Shown: positions 41,750 through 51,536 of the stretch, one piece after another
Numbering within the stretch: the first letter of the stretch is position 1
How the letters are laid out: every line of letters begins with the position of its first letter
Assembly: GCA_038106445.1 (NCBI GenBank)
Contig: JAYODU010000006.1
Location: forward strand, 1-64,000
Length of the DNA stretch: 64,000 nucleotides
Origin: Pseudemcibacter sp038106445
GTDB lineage: Bacteria > Pseudomonadota > Alphaproteobacteria > Sphingomonadales > Emcibacteraceae
Direction of reading: 5' to 3'
The notes under the pieces: generated by a model
Databases searched by the model: none
What the model saw: only the letters and a program-made list of their open reading frames with translations
Told to the model about the DNA's origin: nothing
Position numbers and translations under genes: made by a program

Positions 41750-44407
41750 TTATTTCAGCGCGGCCTGTGCCGCCGCAAGACGTGCAATTGGTACCCGATA
41801 AGGGGAGCATGATACATAGTCAAGTCCAACACGATGACAAAATTCAACGGATGCCGGATCACCGCCATGTTCACCGCAAATACCAACTTTTAAATCGCTG
41901 CGGGTTGCCCGTCCACGTTCAACACCAATTTTTACAAGTTCACCTACACCATCCTGGTCAAGGCTGACGAATGGGTCCTGTTGATAAATATCGGCTTTCA
42001 GATAGTCATCAAGGAACCGCGCACTATCATCACGGCTTATTCCAAAGGTCGTTTGTGTCAGATCATTGGTGCCAAAGCTGAAAAATTCAGCTTCATTGGC
42101 AATTTCGCCTGCCTGTAATGCCGCACGCGGTAATTCAATCATTGTACCAACCATATAATCAAGCTGCTCCCCAGATGCTGCAATAATTTCGTTGGCCGTT
42201 TTGCGGATCAGGGCATTTAATATTTCAAGCTCTTTACGCGAACCCACAAGTGGCACCATGATTTCAGGAATAACCGCTTCACCAAGTGTTTTGGAAACCT
42301 CAAGTGCGGCTTCAATGATAGCGCGCGCCTGCATTTCATATATTTCCGGGAAGGAAATACCCAATCGGCAACCCCGGTGACCCAGCATCGGGTTAAATTC
42401 ATGAAGTTCTTCAGCACGGCGCTTTAGAAAAGCCACATCAACACCCATAGCATTAGCAACATCACTAAAATCCTCTTCTTTCTGTGGAAGAAATTCATGA
42501 AGCGGCGGATCAAGCAACCGAACAGTCACTGGAAGCCCCTTCATAATAGTGAAGAGTTCAATAAAATCCTGTCTTTGTACCGATAGCAGTTTTGATAAAG
42601 CATCACGGCGGCCTTTTTCACTATCTGACATGATCATATGACGTACATCAATAATACGGTCCACATCAAAGAACATATGTTCCGTGCGGCAAAGACCTAT
42701 ACCTTCTGCGCCGAATTCGCGGGCAGCGGAAGAATCCATCGGTGTTTCAGCGTTGGTGCGCACTTTCAGTGTTCGTTTTTCATCAGCCCAACCCATAAGT
42801 TCACCAAAGTGCCCACCAAGTTCAGGTTTAATTGTCGCAACTTCACCTGCCATGACCTCGCCGTTGCTGCCATCGATAGTGATGATATCGTGATGATGAA
42901 TAACACGTCCCGCAACTGTGATTGTTTTCTTCTGCATATCAATGTGCAAAGCGCCGGCACCCGAGACACACGGCCGCCCCATACCGCGGGCCACAACGGC
43001 AGCATGTGATGTCATACCGCCACGGCTGGTCAAAATGCCACGTGCCGCATGCATTCCGTGAATGTCTTCCGGGCTGGTTTCAATACGTACGAGAATAACA
43101 TCGCCACCTTCTTTTGCTATTTCCTCGGCTTCATCTGCACTAAAGACCACTTTGCCGCTTGCTGCACCTGGTGACGCAGGCAATCCCTTTGTGAGCACAT
43201 CCCTATGTGCATCGGGATCCAGCGTCGGATGAAGCAACTGATCAAGAGCACCTGGCTCAACCCTAAGCAGCGCTTCATCAACGCTTATGATATTATCATG
43301 AACCATTTCAACGGCTATCCTAAGTGCCGCCGGTGCTGTTCTTTTGCCGCTTCGTGTCTGAAGTATCCAAAGTTTACCCTGCTGCACAGTAAATTCAATA
43401 TCCTGCATATCACGGTAGTGCGCTTCCAGCTTTTGAAACACATCTGCAAGTTCAGCATATGTCTCGGGCATACTTTCTTCCATGGAGGACATATCCGAAT
43501 CCGCCGCGATACGGGATACTTTTGTCAGGTTCTGCGGTGTTCTGATACCGGCAACTACATCTTCACCCTGCGCATTGATGAGGTATTCCCCATAATAGGC
43601 GTTTTCACCAGTTGAAGGGTCACGGGTAAAAGCAACCCCTGTTGCACAGTCATCCCCCATATTACCAAACACCATTGATTGCACATTAACGGCCGTACCC
43701 CATGTATGAGGTATATTATGAAGACGGCGATATACCATCGCACGTTCAATCATCCATGATCCGAATACAGCATCAATTGCGCCCCAAAGCTGTTCATTTA
43801 CATCCTGCGGGAAGGGATAGCCTAGTTCTTCCTCCGCCTTTTCCTTAAACGCCTTTGATAACTCTTTCCAATCTTCTGCTTTAAGTTCCGTATCAAGTAC
43901 AAATCCATTTTCTTCTTTATGAATTTCAAGAAGTTCTTCAAACAGATAATGTTCCACACCCAGAACAACATCCGAATACATTTGGATAAAGCGGCGGTAG
44001 CTGTCATATGCAAAGCGTTCATCACCGGATTTTCTTGCAAGCGCTTCGACCGTCACATCATTAAGACCCAGGTTAAGAACAGTGTCCATCATGCCCGGCA
44101 TAGAAACACGGGCACCGGAACGAACAGAAACCAAAAGCGGGTTTTCCTCATCACCAAACTTTGCGACCACAGTATTTTCGATAACTTTGATGGATGCCGC
44201 GACCTGCTCTGCAAGATCATCAGGATATGTTTTATTATTTTCATAAAATGCAGTACATACTTCGGTGGTAATCGTAAAACCCGGAGGAACCGGAAGACCA
44301 AGATTTGACATTTCAGCCAAATTGGCGCCCTTCCCGCCTAGCAGGTTTTTCATGGAAGCTTCGCCCTCTGCTGATCCATCTCCGAAATTATAAACCCATT
44401 TTGTCAT
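41750..44407 (-). CDS. ppdK: Pyruvate phosphate dikinase
   Basis: About 885 residues, matching bacterial PPDK. The N-terminal ATP-grasp part has GGKGANLAEMSNLGLPVPPGFTI. The phosphohistidine domain has GGMTSHAAVVARGMGRPCV with the catalytic His. The C-terminal TIM barrel has FSFGTNDLTQTTFGISRDD and the Cys-containing VGICGEHGGDP. It interconverts pyruvate, ATP and Pi with PEP, AMP and PPi. The ATG at 44407 begins the conserved MTKWVY. It lies 7 bp after glyS and is probably co-transcribed with glyQS, a frequent alphaproteobacterial order. Confidence 0.95.
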   Translation of the reverse strand: MTKWVYNFGDGSAEGEASMKNLLGGKGANLAEMSNLGLPVPPGFTITTEVCTAFYENNKTYPDDLAEQVAASIKVIENTVVAKFGDEENPLLVSVRSGARVSMPGMMDTVLNLGLNDVTVEALARKSGDERFAYDSYRRFIQMYSDVVLGVEHYLFEELLEIHKEENGFVLDTELKAEDWKELSKAFKEKAEEELGYPFPQDVNEQLWGAIDAVFGSWMIERAMVYRRLHNIPHTWGTAVNVQSMVFGNMGDDCATGVAFTRDPSTGENAYYGEYLINAQGEDVVAGIRTPQNLTKVSRIAADSDMSSMEESMPETYAELADVFQKLEAHYRDMQDIEFTVQQGKLWILQTRSGKRTAPAALRIAVEMVHDNIISVDEALLRVEPGALDQLLHPTLDPDAHRDVLTKGLPASPGAASGKVVFSADEAEEIAKEGGDVILVRIETSPEDIHGMHAARGILTSRGGMTSHAAVVARGMGRPCVSGAGALHIDMQKKTITVAGRVIHHHDIITIDGSNGEVMAGEVATIKPELGGHFGELMGWADEKRTLKVRTNAETPMDSSAAREFGAEGIGLCRTEHMFFDVDRIIDVRHMIMSDSEKGRRDALSKLLSVQRQDFIELFTIMKGLPVTVRLLDPPLHEFLPQKEEDFSDVANAMGVDVAFLKRRAEELHEFNPMLGHRGCRLGISFPEIYEMQARAIIEAALEVSKTLGEAVIPEIMVPLVGSRKELEILNALIRKTANEIIAASGEQLDYMVGTMIELPRAALQAGEIANEAEFFSFGTNDLTQTTFGISRDDSARFLDDYLKADIYQQDPFVSLDQDGVGELVKIGVERGRATRSDLKVGICGEHGGDPASVEFCHRVGLDYVSCSPYRVPIARLAAAQAALK

Positions 44408-44414
44408 TTGCAAC

Positions 44415-46451
44415 TTAACCTTCTATCTTTGAAAAATCGACGACTAGGTTCATGGTCGACCGAATTTGTGCTAGTAATTTTAATCTGTTTATTCTTGTCT
44501 CTTGTTCTTCACTATTTACTGTCACTTGATCAAAGAAATTATCAATCGGGCTACGTAGCGTTGATAAATGGGTCATTGCCCCTTCAAAATCTTCACTTTT
44601 CAGCACCTCTGATGCGTTCCTTTCAACTTCCTTAAGTGTGTTAAATAATGCCTTTTCTTCGGCCATATTTAGCAGCTCTTCCTTAATATTTCCCTTATAT
44701 TCTGTGCTGTCTTTTTTCTCTTCAGCTTTTAATATATTTGCAGCACGTTTATAGCCCGCAAGAAGATTTTCCCCGTCATCCGTTTTTATAAAATCCTGTA
44801 GTACTGCGGCCTTGGCCATCAATTTTACAAAATCCCAGTTGAATTCGACACCAATAATGTCATTGCGAATGCCCTGATCCTTCGCGTAAACCTTGAGGCG
44901 ATCCCAGAAAAATTGTTCTAAATCTTCTATTTCAAAGGAACAGCCATATATTGAAACTGACTTTTCAATAGATTTTTCAAGGTCAATGCGCAGTTTATTT
45001 TCTATTATCAATCTGATAATACCAAGGGATGCCCGCCTCAGTGCAAATGGGTCCTTCGATCCTGTCGGTTTTTCATCTATGGAGAAGAAACCAACCAATG
45101 TATCAATTTTTTCCGCAAGCGCGAGTGCAATACTCACCGGTGCGTCCGGGCATTTATCCGACGGCCCTTTCGGCGAATAGTGATCCGCAATTGCATTCGC
45201 CATCACGTCAGAAAGCCCTTCTTCAAGCACAAAATATTTACCCATTAACCCCTGTAGCTCCGGGCATTCACCCACCATACCGGTCACAAGGTCTGATTTT
45301 GAAAGTTTTGCTGCCAATGTCGCCTGTTCAACATTCGCACCTATCTCTGCCGCAATATATCCTGTTAGTGCTTCAAGCCGTTTTACGCGCGCACCAACAG
45401 TGCCAAGCTTTGCATGAAATATAATATCATCAAGCGCGGGTAAATGAGCCGATAATGTGGATTTTAGATCCTGATCCCAGAAAAATTTTGTATCACTAAG
45501 GCGGGCACGCAACACACGCTCATTCCCATCGATTATTTTTGCCCCGTCATCCGCGGTTTTCATATTGGCTATAAAAATAAATTTATTTGAAAGCTTGCCG
45601 TTTTTATCTTTAAGCGAAAAATATTTCTGGTGCGTCCGCATAGCTGATGTCAGTGCTTCCGACGGCACATCAAGAAATTCTTCATCGAAAGTTCCCATCA
45701 TTGCAACAGGATATTCCGCTAGCCCCGCCACTTCGTCAAGAAGCGCTTTATCTTTGACAAGTTCAAGACCGGCATTGGCAGCGATTAAGAGTGCGTCTTT
45801 CTCAATTTTTTCCATACGTTCATTTGGAGAAATAAGAACATATGCCTTTTCAAGGGCGGTTCTATACTGCGCAAAATCAGTTACTTCTATTGCATCAGGT
45901 GCCATAAAACGATGACCGTATGTCCGATTCCCGGATTTAAACCCGTCAATTTCAAAATCATTGACCTCGCCGTCCATAATACAAAGAATTGAATGGATGG
46001 GGCGTACCCAACGGAGTGTCCCCGCCCCCCAGCGCTGTGATTTAGGCCATGGAAAATTGCGAATGATTTCCGACATAAATTCACCAATTACTTCTTTTGC
46101 CGGACGACCTTTCTGTTTGATAATCGCATAAAGAAAAGTTCCTTTTGGGTCTTCGCGTTCCACAAGGTCACCCCGGCTAACACCGGCACCACGCATAAAG
46201 CCCTCAATCGCCTGATCAGGAGCATCGGCACGCGGGCCACGGCGTTCTTCCGATACATCAGGCTGTTCTGTGGCAAGCTCAGTAATATGTAGTGTAAGGC
46301 GTCTTGCCGTTACATAAGCATGTACATTGCCATGCTCAAGCTTGGCTTCTTTTAGTTTTTCAGTAACCAGCGCCAAAAGGTCATCGGATGCTTTTTTTTG
46401 CATCCGCGCAGGAATTTCTTCAGAAAATATTTCAAGTAAAAATTCAGCCAT
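44415..46451 (-). CDS. glyS: Glycine-tRNA ligase beta subunit
   Basis: 678 residues, the normal size for the beta chain of the tetrameric bacterial enzyme. It starts AEFLLEIFSEEIPARMQ and has GNRTYGHRFM and MRTHQKYFSL plus KLSKSDLVTGMVGECPELQG, which are hallmarks. It binds tRNA-Gly and works with GlyQ. GGAGAG precedes the ATG, which directly follows the glyQ stop, so translation is coupled. Confidence 0.95.
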   Translation of the reverse strand: MAEFLLEIFSEEIPARMQKKASDDLLALVTEKLKEAKLEHGNVHAYVTARRLTLHITELATEQPDVSEERRGPRADAPDQAIEGFMRGAGVSRGDLVEREDPKGTFLYAIIKQKGRPAKEVIGEFMSEIIRNFPWPKSQRWGAGTLRWVRPIHSILCIMDGEVNDFEIDGFKSGNRTYGHRFMAPDAIEVTDFAQYRTALEKAYVLISPNERMEKIEKDALLIAANAGLELVKDKALLDEVAGLAEYPVAMMGTFDEEFLDVPSEALTSAMRTHQKYFSLKDKNGKLSNKFIFIANMKTADDGAKIIDGNERVLRARLSDTKFFWDQDLKSTLSAHLPALDDIIFHAKLGTVGARVKRLEALTGYIAAEIGANVEQATLAAKLSKSDLVTGMVGECPELQGLMGKYFVLEEGLSDVMANAIADHYSPKGPSDKCPDAPVSIALALAEKIDTLVGFFSIDEKPTGSKDPFALRRASLGIIRLIIENKLRIDLEKSIEKSVSIYGCSFEIEDLEQFFWDRLKVYAKDQGIRNDIIGVEFNWDFVKLMAKAAVLQDFIKTDDGENLLAGYKRAANILKAEEKKDSTEYKGNIKEELLNMAEEKALFNTLKEVERNASEVLKSEDFEGAMTHLSTLRSPIDNFFDQVTVNSEEQETRINRLKLLAQIRSTMNLVVDFSKIEG

Positions 46452-47333
46452 TTAACTCTCCTCTCCAAGAGAGACGAGATAAGCTTCGCAACATGCTTTC
46501 GCAAGAGCACGGACGCGTCCGATATATGCCTGCCGTTCCGTAACGCTGATCACACCACGGGCATCTAGCAGGTTAAATACATGTGAAGCTTTAATGCATT
46601 GATCATAAGCAGGAAGCGGGAAGGTACCCTGTGCAAGAATATTCTGACATTCTGCCTCCACATCTGCAAAATGCTGAAATAACATGTCAGTATTGGCAAG
46701 TTCGAAATTATAGGCTGAAAATTCCTGCTCATTTTGCAGGAATACGTCACCGTATTTTACACCTTCACTATTCCATGCAAGATCATAAACATTGTCTATC
46801 CCTTGAATATACATGGCAAGTCGTTCGAGCCCGTAGGTCAGTTCACCCATAACCGGTTTACAGTCAAATCCGCCAACCTGCTGGAAATAGGTAAACTGGC
46901 TGACTTCCATCCCGTCACACCAGACTTCCCAGCCAAGCCCCCACGCGCCCAGTGTCGGACTTTCCCAGTCATCTTCAACAAACCGAATATCATGCTGGCT
47001 GCTGTCTATGCCAAGCTCCGCCAGACTATCAAGATAAAGCTGTTGAATATTTTGCGGTGACGGCTTTAAAACCGCCTGAAACTGGTAGTAATGCTGCAAA
47101 CGATTTGGATTATTACCGTAACGACCATCAGTGGGACGGCGACTTGGTTGCACATAGGCCGCTTTCCACGGCTTGCTGCCTAATGACCTTAACGTTGTTG
47201 CCGGATGAAATGTTCCTGCACCTACTTCCATATCATAAGGCTGTAAAATTACACAGCCCTGATCAGCCCAGAAATGCTGTAATTTCAGAATCAGATTCTG
47301 AAAGCTGTTATCCTGCTTATTATCTGTGTTCAT
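46452..47333 (-). CDS. glyQ: Glycine-tRNA ligase alpha subunit
   Basis: 293 residues. Typical blocks are LQHFWADQGCVILQPYDMEVGAGTFHPATTLR, YVQPSRRPTDGRYGNNPNRLQHYYQFQ and GLGWEVWCDGMEVSQFTYFQQVGG. It carries the catalytic aminoacylation core with GlyS. It is the first gene of the glyQ-glyS-ppdK operon. The spacer 47334-47532 toward the divergent deacetylase gene holds no clear signal. Confidence 0.95.
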   Translation of the reverse strand: MNTDNKQDNSFQNLILKLQHFWADQGCVILQPYDMEVGAGTFHPATTLRSLGSKPWKAAYVQPSRRPTDGRYGNNPNRLQHYYQFQAVLKPSPQNIQQLYLDSLAELGIDSSQHDIRFVEDDWESPTLGAWGLGWEVWCDGMEVSQFTYFQQVGGFDCKPVMGELTYGLERLAMYIQGIDNVYDLAWNSEGVKYGDVFLQNEQEFSAYNFELANTDMLFQHFADVEAECQNILAQGTFPLPAYDQCIKASHVFNLLDARGVISVTERQAYIGRVRALAKACCEAYLVSLGEES

Positions 47334-47532
47334 AAGGCGGGATCATCCCATAAAAAATGTCGAAAAACTGCGTGAAAACTACATATACGCCCTTCTCAGG
47401 TCAAGGGTTGAAATAATAAAACATTTAAACTATTGTAAATGTTGGTTTACGGGACTTTAACTGTGTCAAAATATCGATAAAAAAAATAATATTTCCAATG
47501 CCTTAACAAGAATCATTATGGAATAACTATCC

Positions 47533-48554
47533 GTGACGGATTTCATTAAAAAATTCATACTGTATATGGCCAAATATCTTGGCCTATTTTACCTGACAAA
47601 ATTATTCTACAGAAATAGAATCCGTATTCTATGTTATCACGGCTTTAGTATCCGCAATGAAGAATTATTTGTCCCCGGCTTATTTATAAAACCTGAAATT
47701 TTTGATAGGCGTATGAAATATCTGAAAGATAAAAATTTCAATGTCATATCACTTGAAGACGCTTATCAGGCCGTGAAAAAAGCAGAAATAATTGATAATT
47801 CAGTGGTTATTACCATCGATGACGGTTTTTACAGCACCTATTCAGAAGCATTGTCTGTTTTAAAAAAAACGACCTGCCATCAACACTTTACCTCACATCA
47901 TATTATTTTGATAAAAACTGCCCTATATTTACGCTTGCTGTTAATTACATGTTTTTTAACAGTGAAAAGTCCATCTTTGACCTATCAAAAGTAGGGATTG
48001 AAGGAATGGCGACGGTTACAAGAGGGGCGCCAAACTTTGAACAGGCCCGCTTAAAAATTATCGAAACAGGTCAGGCCTTTGAAAATAACGATGAACGCAT
48101 TGAACTGTTAAAAAAGCTGGGTGACGCAACTGATCAGGATTATGAAGACCTTAATCAGAGCAGAATTCTTAACCTGATAAATGAAGCTGAACTTAAGGAA
48201 TGTGTTACAAACAGCATGGATATTGAGTTCCATACGCATACACACAGATTTCCAACTAATCCGGTCATTGCCGCTGAAGAAATAAAAAGAAACCGCGAGA
48301 GGATAAACCCCTTACTTTCTAAACCGATGAGCCATTTTTGCTATCCGAGCGGCGAATGGTCCGAAAAACACTGGTCAATACTTGATGACCAGAATATCAA
48401 AACATCCACAACGTGCGATAATGGGCTTATTAAGCCCGAAACTCCATTTCATGCATGGAGTAGGTTTCTTGACAGCGCGCGTATTTCCCAGATTGAATAT
48501 GAATCCGAACTATGCGGTTTTACGGAACTCCTCCGTAAATTACGCGGCAGATAA
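47533..48554 (+). pseudogene. Polysaccharide deacetylase split by a one-base slip in an A8 tract
   Basis: The first frame (47533-47994, GTG start) encodes an N-terminal membrane-near segment, ILCYHGFSIRNEELFVPGLFI, and the NodB motif SVVITIDDGFYSTYSEALSVLKK. At the run of eight A at about 47872-47879 the frame is lost. One base more would give KKNDLPSTLYLTSYYFDKNCP and join, without a stop, to the second frame (to 48554), which holds HTHTHRFPTNP, KPMSHFCYPSGEW and the C-terminal domain. The combined protein of about 340 residues is a complete deacetylase of PF01522 type, probably in envelope glycan or lipopolysaccharide modification. A real frameshift, slippage-dependent expression or a homopolymer sequencing error are all possible. 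Confidence 0.8.
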
Positions 48555-48555
48555 C

Positions 48556-49410
48556 TTATAGTCCGAAACGGCCCCATTCGCTTCGGGTTTCCAAGGTTTT
48601 TACGATCTCGTCAGCTATTGACTGATTTGTACCGCGCATACCCAGCATACCTTTAAGAAAACCTTTTTCTTCCTTGATGCGTTTGAATTTTACATCACTT
48701 CCAAGCTTTTCTTTCATCACTGAACGAAGGTCACCAACACCATCAATTAAACCAAGCTTGGTCGCTTCTTCGCCGTTCCAGACAAGGCCGGAAAAAAGTG
48801 TTTTTTGTAATCCTTTCAGTTTGTCGCCGCGCGCTTCCTTCACAAATTCCTTGAAAAAATCATGGACTTCCACAAGAAGCCCTTTGATCATTTTGACGTC
48901 TTTTTCCACTTCCGGCTTAAAAGGATCAAGAATGGATTTATTATCACCTGCTGCATATACACGGCGTTCAATACCCAGTTTCTCAATCGCACCTGTATAG
49001 CCAAATCCGGCATTAATCACCCCAATGCTGCCAACGATTGAGGCTTTATGAGCATAAATTTCATCACCAGCCAGTGCCAGCATATATCCACCCGATGCGG
49101 CAACATCCTGTGCAAAAGCATAAACCGGAATTTCCTTTTCTTTTGAAAGCTCCCTTATTCGCATAACAATACGTTCCGATTGAACTGGTGAGCCACCCGG
49201 CGAGTTAATTTCCAGTGCCACGGCCTTCACGTTATAGACATCAAACGCGGATGTAATCTTATCCTCAAGGTTTGCAATATTAATTGAATTGCTAAATCTT
49301 CCGGATGCACCAATCACGCCTTCAAGCGGCAATATAGCCACTACCGGATCAGGGTTAGCCAGACTATCAATTGGAAGCTTTGAGATAAGATTGCGAATTG
49401 CTTTTTTCAT
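48556..49410 (-). CDS. S49 family serine peptidase (SppA/SohB-like)
   Basis: 284 residues. The clear motifs are LEINSPGGSPVQSERIVMRI, then AQDVAASGGYMLALAGDEIYAH with the nucleophile Ser, and ASIVGSIGVI. It has no strong N-terminal signal helix, so it may be a short cytoplasmic or peripherally bound form. It degrades signal peptides or membrane protein fragments. It is 12 bp after the methyltransferase gene and ends 2 bp from the convergent deacetylase. Confidence 0.87.
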   Translation of the reverse strand: MKKAIRNLISKLPIDSLANPDPVVAILPLEGVIGASGRFSNSINIANLEDKITSAFDVYNVKAVALEINSPGGSPVQSERIVMRIRELSKEKEIPVYAFAQDVAASGGYMLALAGDEIYAHKASIVGSIGVINAGFGYTGAIEKLGIERRVYAAGDNKSILDPFKPEVEKDVKMIKGLLVEVHDFFKEFVKEARGDKLKGLQKTLFSGLVWNGEEATKLGLIDGVGDLRSVMKEKLGSDVKFKRIKEEKGFLKGMLGMRGTNQSIADEIVKTLETRSEWGRFGL

Positions 49411-49422
49411 TTATAATCTTCT

Positions 49423-50166
49423 TTATTTTTCAATATCTAAAAATTGGGCGTGCCGAAGTATCTTTTCGGCAGCATCAGTATATTTTCCATCTGATTTATG
49501 CACTATTAGCCCTGATTTCAAGGATAAAAGGCCTTTTCCGCCCTTTTGTGCCCGAATAATAATTCTATTTGCGTCCTCCCCTGCTTTTGAAAAGAGCGGA
49601 TAAATAAGTATTGACCCCGCCTTGGGTTTCAAAGCCATGATAATATCATCAAGCCTGTCTGCACGGTGGACCAGACTTAAATATCCCTTGGGACGCACCA
49701 TGCGCAAACATCTTTGAACCCAAAAACCCAAATCATCCATATCACTTCCGTGCGCTATTGCTTTAGAACTATATGGCGACGTGGTTACACTGCCTTTTTC
49801 ATAATATGGAGGGTTCGTAACCACATGGTCAAAGCTGTTTGGCTCACACCCCTTTATATCCCCCATTATATCACCATCAATATATGTGATGCTTTGGTTA
49901 TTTTCACGTGCTAGTGATAACAGGTCCGGTTGAATATCAACGCCTGTCATTTTTAATCTCGCCGCATCATCGCCTAAACGCGCCGCAAGACAGGATAATA
50001 TCCCCCCTGTGGCCGCTCCGACATCAAGAATGCTTTCATCCTTTTTTACTTGAAGACTGGCCGCAAGAAAAACTGTATCGCTCGTAATACGGTATCCTTT
50101 TTTGGGCTGTTTAAGGTTAATTATACCGCCAAGAAAATCATCTTCGGTAACATCCATTTTGCTCAC
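49423..50166 (-). CDS. SAM-dependent methyltransferase, TrmN6-like
   Basis: 247 residues. The SAM-binding motif I is ILDVGAATGGILSCLAARL and the catalytic motif IV is VTNPPYYEKG, as in N6-adenine methyltransferases (TrmN6/YfiC acting on tRNA1-Val A37). The start GTG overlaps the stop of the DUF2007 gene (GTGA); an ATG at 50157 is the alternative. A tRNA or RNA target is likely; a small molecule target cannot be excluded. Confidence 0.82.
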   Translation of the reverse strand: MSKMDVTEDDFLGGIINLKQPKKGYRITSDTVFLAASLQVKKDESILDVGAATGGILSCLAARLGDDAARLKMTGVDIQPDLLSLARENNQSITYIDGDIMGDIKGCEPNSFDHVVTNPPYYEKGSVTTSPYSSKAIAHGSDMDDLGFWVQRCLRMVRPKGYLSLVHRADRLDDIIMALKPKAGSILIYPLFSKAGEDANRIIIRAQKGGKGLLSLKSGLIVHKSDGKYTDAAEKILRHAQFLDIEK

Positions 50167-50438
50167 GCTTTAAGTTCCATATCATTTTCAAGATTTTCAG
50201 CACGAATCAATGCTACTGCCTTTTTATGTTTATCAGCATCTACCATAACTCTGCTTTGAATAACCGGGATACCTCCGCCTAACAGACTGGCATGTCCACC
50301 AAGGACTACATATGCAATGTCTTCTGCATCAAGAATAGCAGAAACCCTTGATATTACGACCGGGTTATCACTAAAAAACAGATCTTTCACGTAAAGTTTA
50401 ACCTTTTTTCTATGGTTTATTGTTTGACTTCTTGCCAA
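50163..50438 (-). CDS. DUF2007 family protein
   Basis: Up to 91 residues. The recognisable DUF2007 core is VKDLFFSDNPVVISRVSAILDAEDIAYVVLGGH. The conserved part would start near a GTG at 50390; the TTG at 50438 adds 16 residues of unclear value. DUF2007 proteins are small putative signal-transducing or RNA-linked proteins. It is translationally coupled to the methyltransferase and divergent from the prenyl synthase. Confidence 0.75.
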   Translation of the reverse strand: MARSQTINHRKKVKLYVKDLFFSDNPVVISRVSAILDAEDIAYVVLGGHASLLGGGIPVIQSRVMVDADKHKKAVALIRAENLENDMELKA

Positions 50439-50513
50439 TATGGCTTCAGATGACTATTTTGCATTAACAATTATATATGTAGCATGAATAATAACCACAA
50501 TAGGACAAGAAAA

Positions 50514-51533
50514 GTGGGCGTTGTAATAAACCTTGAAGAAAAGAAAGACAAAGGCAAAGAAGCCCTGTCAACACTTCTTGAACTTGTCAGTGATGATCTT
50601 GATAAAGTAAACCAGACAATCCTTCTGAAAATGCAAAGCCCGGTTGCGCTTATCCCGCAGCTGGCCGGCCACCTGATCGCGTCCGGCGGAAAACGGTTAC
50701 GCCCGATGCTCACCTTGGCTGCCAGCCGCCTTTGCGGTTACGAAGGGGACCGCCACATCCAGCTTGCTACCTGTGTTGAATTTATTCATTCGGCAACATT
50801 ACTTCACGATGATGTTGTCGATAAAAGTGACCTTCGCCGTGGCGAGGATACAGCCAACGCAATTTGGGGCAATAAAGCCAGTGTGCTAGTTGGTGACTTC
50901 CTTTTCAGCCGATCATTCGAACTTATGGTTGAAGATGGATCGCTTGAAGTACTCCGCATCCTTTCCAGCGCATCGTCCGTTATCGCTGAAGGGGAAGTGT
51001 TGCAGCTTGTCACAGCGAACGATACCGATACAACAGAGCATGCTTATATGGAAGTAATATGTGCAAAGACAGCAGCCCTTTTTGCCGCCGCCTGTGAAAT
51101 TGGTGGCGTGATTGCCAAACGTCCTGCTTCGGAATGTGAAGCACTGATGAGCTACGGTAAAAATCTGGGAATTATTTTCCAGCTTATTGATGATGTTCTT
51201 GATTATTTAGCGGAACAGAAAACGCTGGGTAAATCCGTGGGTGATGATTTTCAGGAAGGAAAAATTACCCTGCCAATCGTGCTTGCTTTCAGGCGCGGCA
51301 CTTACGAGGAAAGAACCTTCTGGCGGCGAACAATGGAAGACCTTGAACAGGAAGACGGCGACCTTGAACACGCCATCAAACTTATGAAAAAACATAACGC
51401 GCTTTCCGATACGATTGAAAGAGCACGCCATTACGGACAGGTTGCCCGTGACGCGCTCGCCATATTCCCTGATAATGAATATCGCAGGGCGCTGACAGGT
51501 ATTGTCGATTTTTGTATTAACCGGGCATATTAA
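50514..51533 (+). CDS. ispB: Polyprenyl (probably octaprenyl) diphosphate synthase
   Basis: About 339 residues. The two aspartate-rich motifs are LLHDDVVDKSDLRRG and FQLIDDVLDY, with GGKRLRPMLTLAASRL before the first. It extends all-trans prenyl chains for the ubiquinone side chain. The start is uncertain: GTG 50514 has AGGAC upstream and fits homologues; ATG 50484 adds 10 residues. It is followed by the MBL gene 3 bp later. Confidence 0.9.
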   Translation: MGVVINLEEKKDKGKEALSTLLELVSDDLDKVNQTILLKMQSPVALIPQLAGHLIASGGKRLRPMLTLAASRLCGYEGDRHIQLATCVEFIHSATLLHDDVVDKSDLRRGEDTANAIWGNKASVLVGDFLFSRSFELMVEDGSLEVLRILSSASSVIAEGEVLQLVTANDTDTTEHAYMEVICAKTAALFAAACEIGGVIAKRPASECEALMSYGKNLGIIFQLIDDVLDYLAEQKTLGKSVGDDFQEGKITLPIVLAFRRGTYEERTFWRRTMEDLEQEDGDLEHAIKLMKKHNALSDTIERARHYGQVARDALAIFPDNEYRRALTGIVDFCINRAY

Positions 51534-51536
51534 TAT

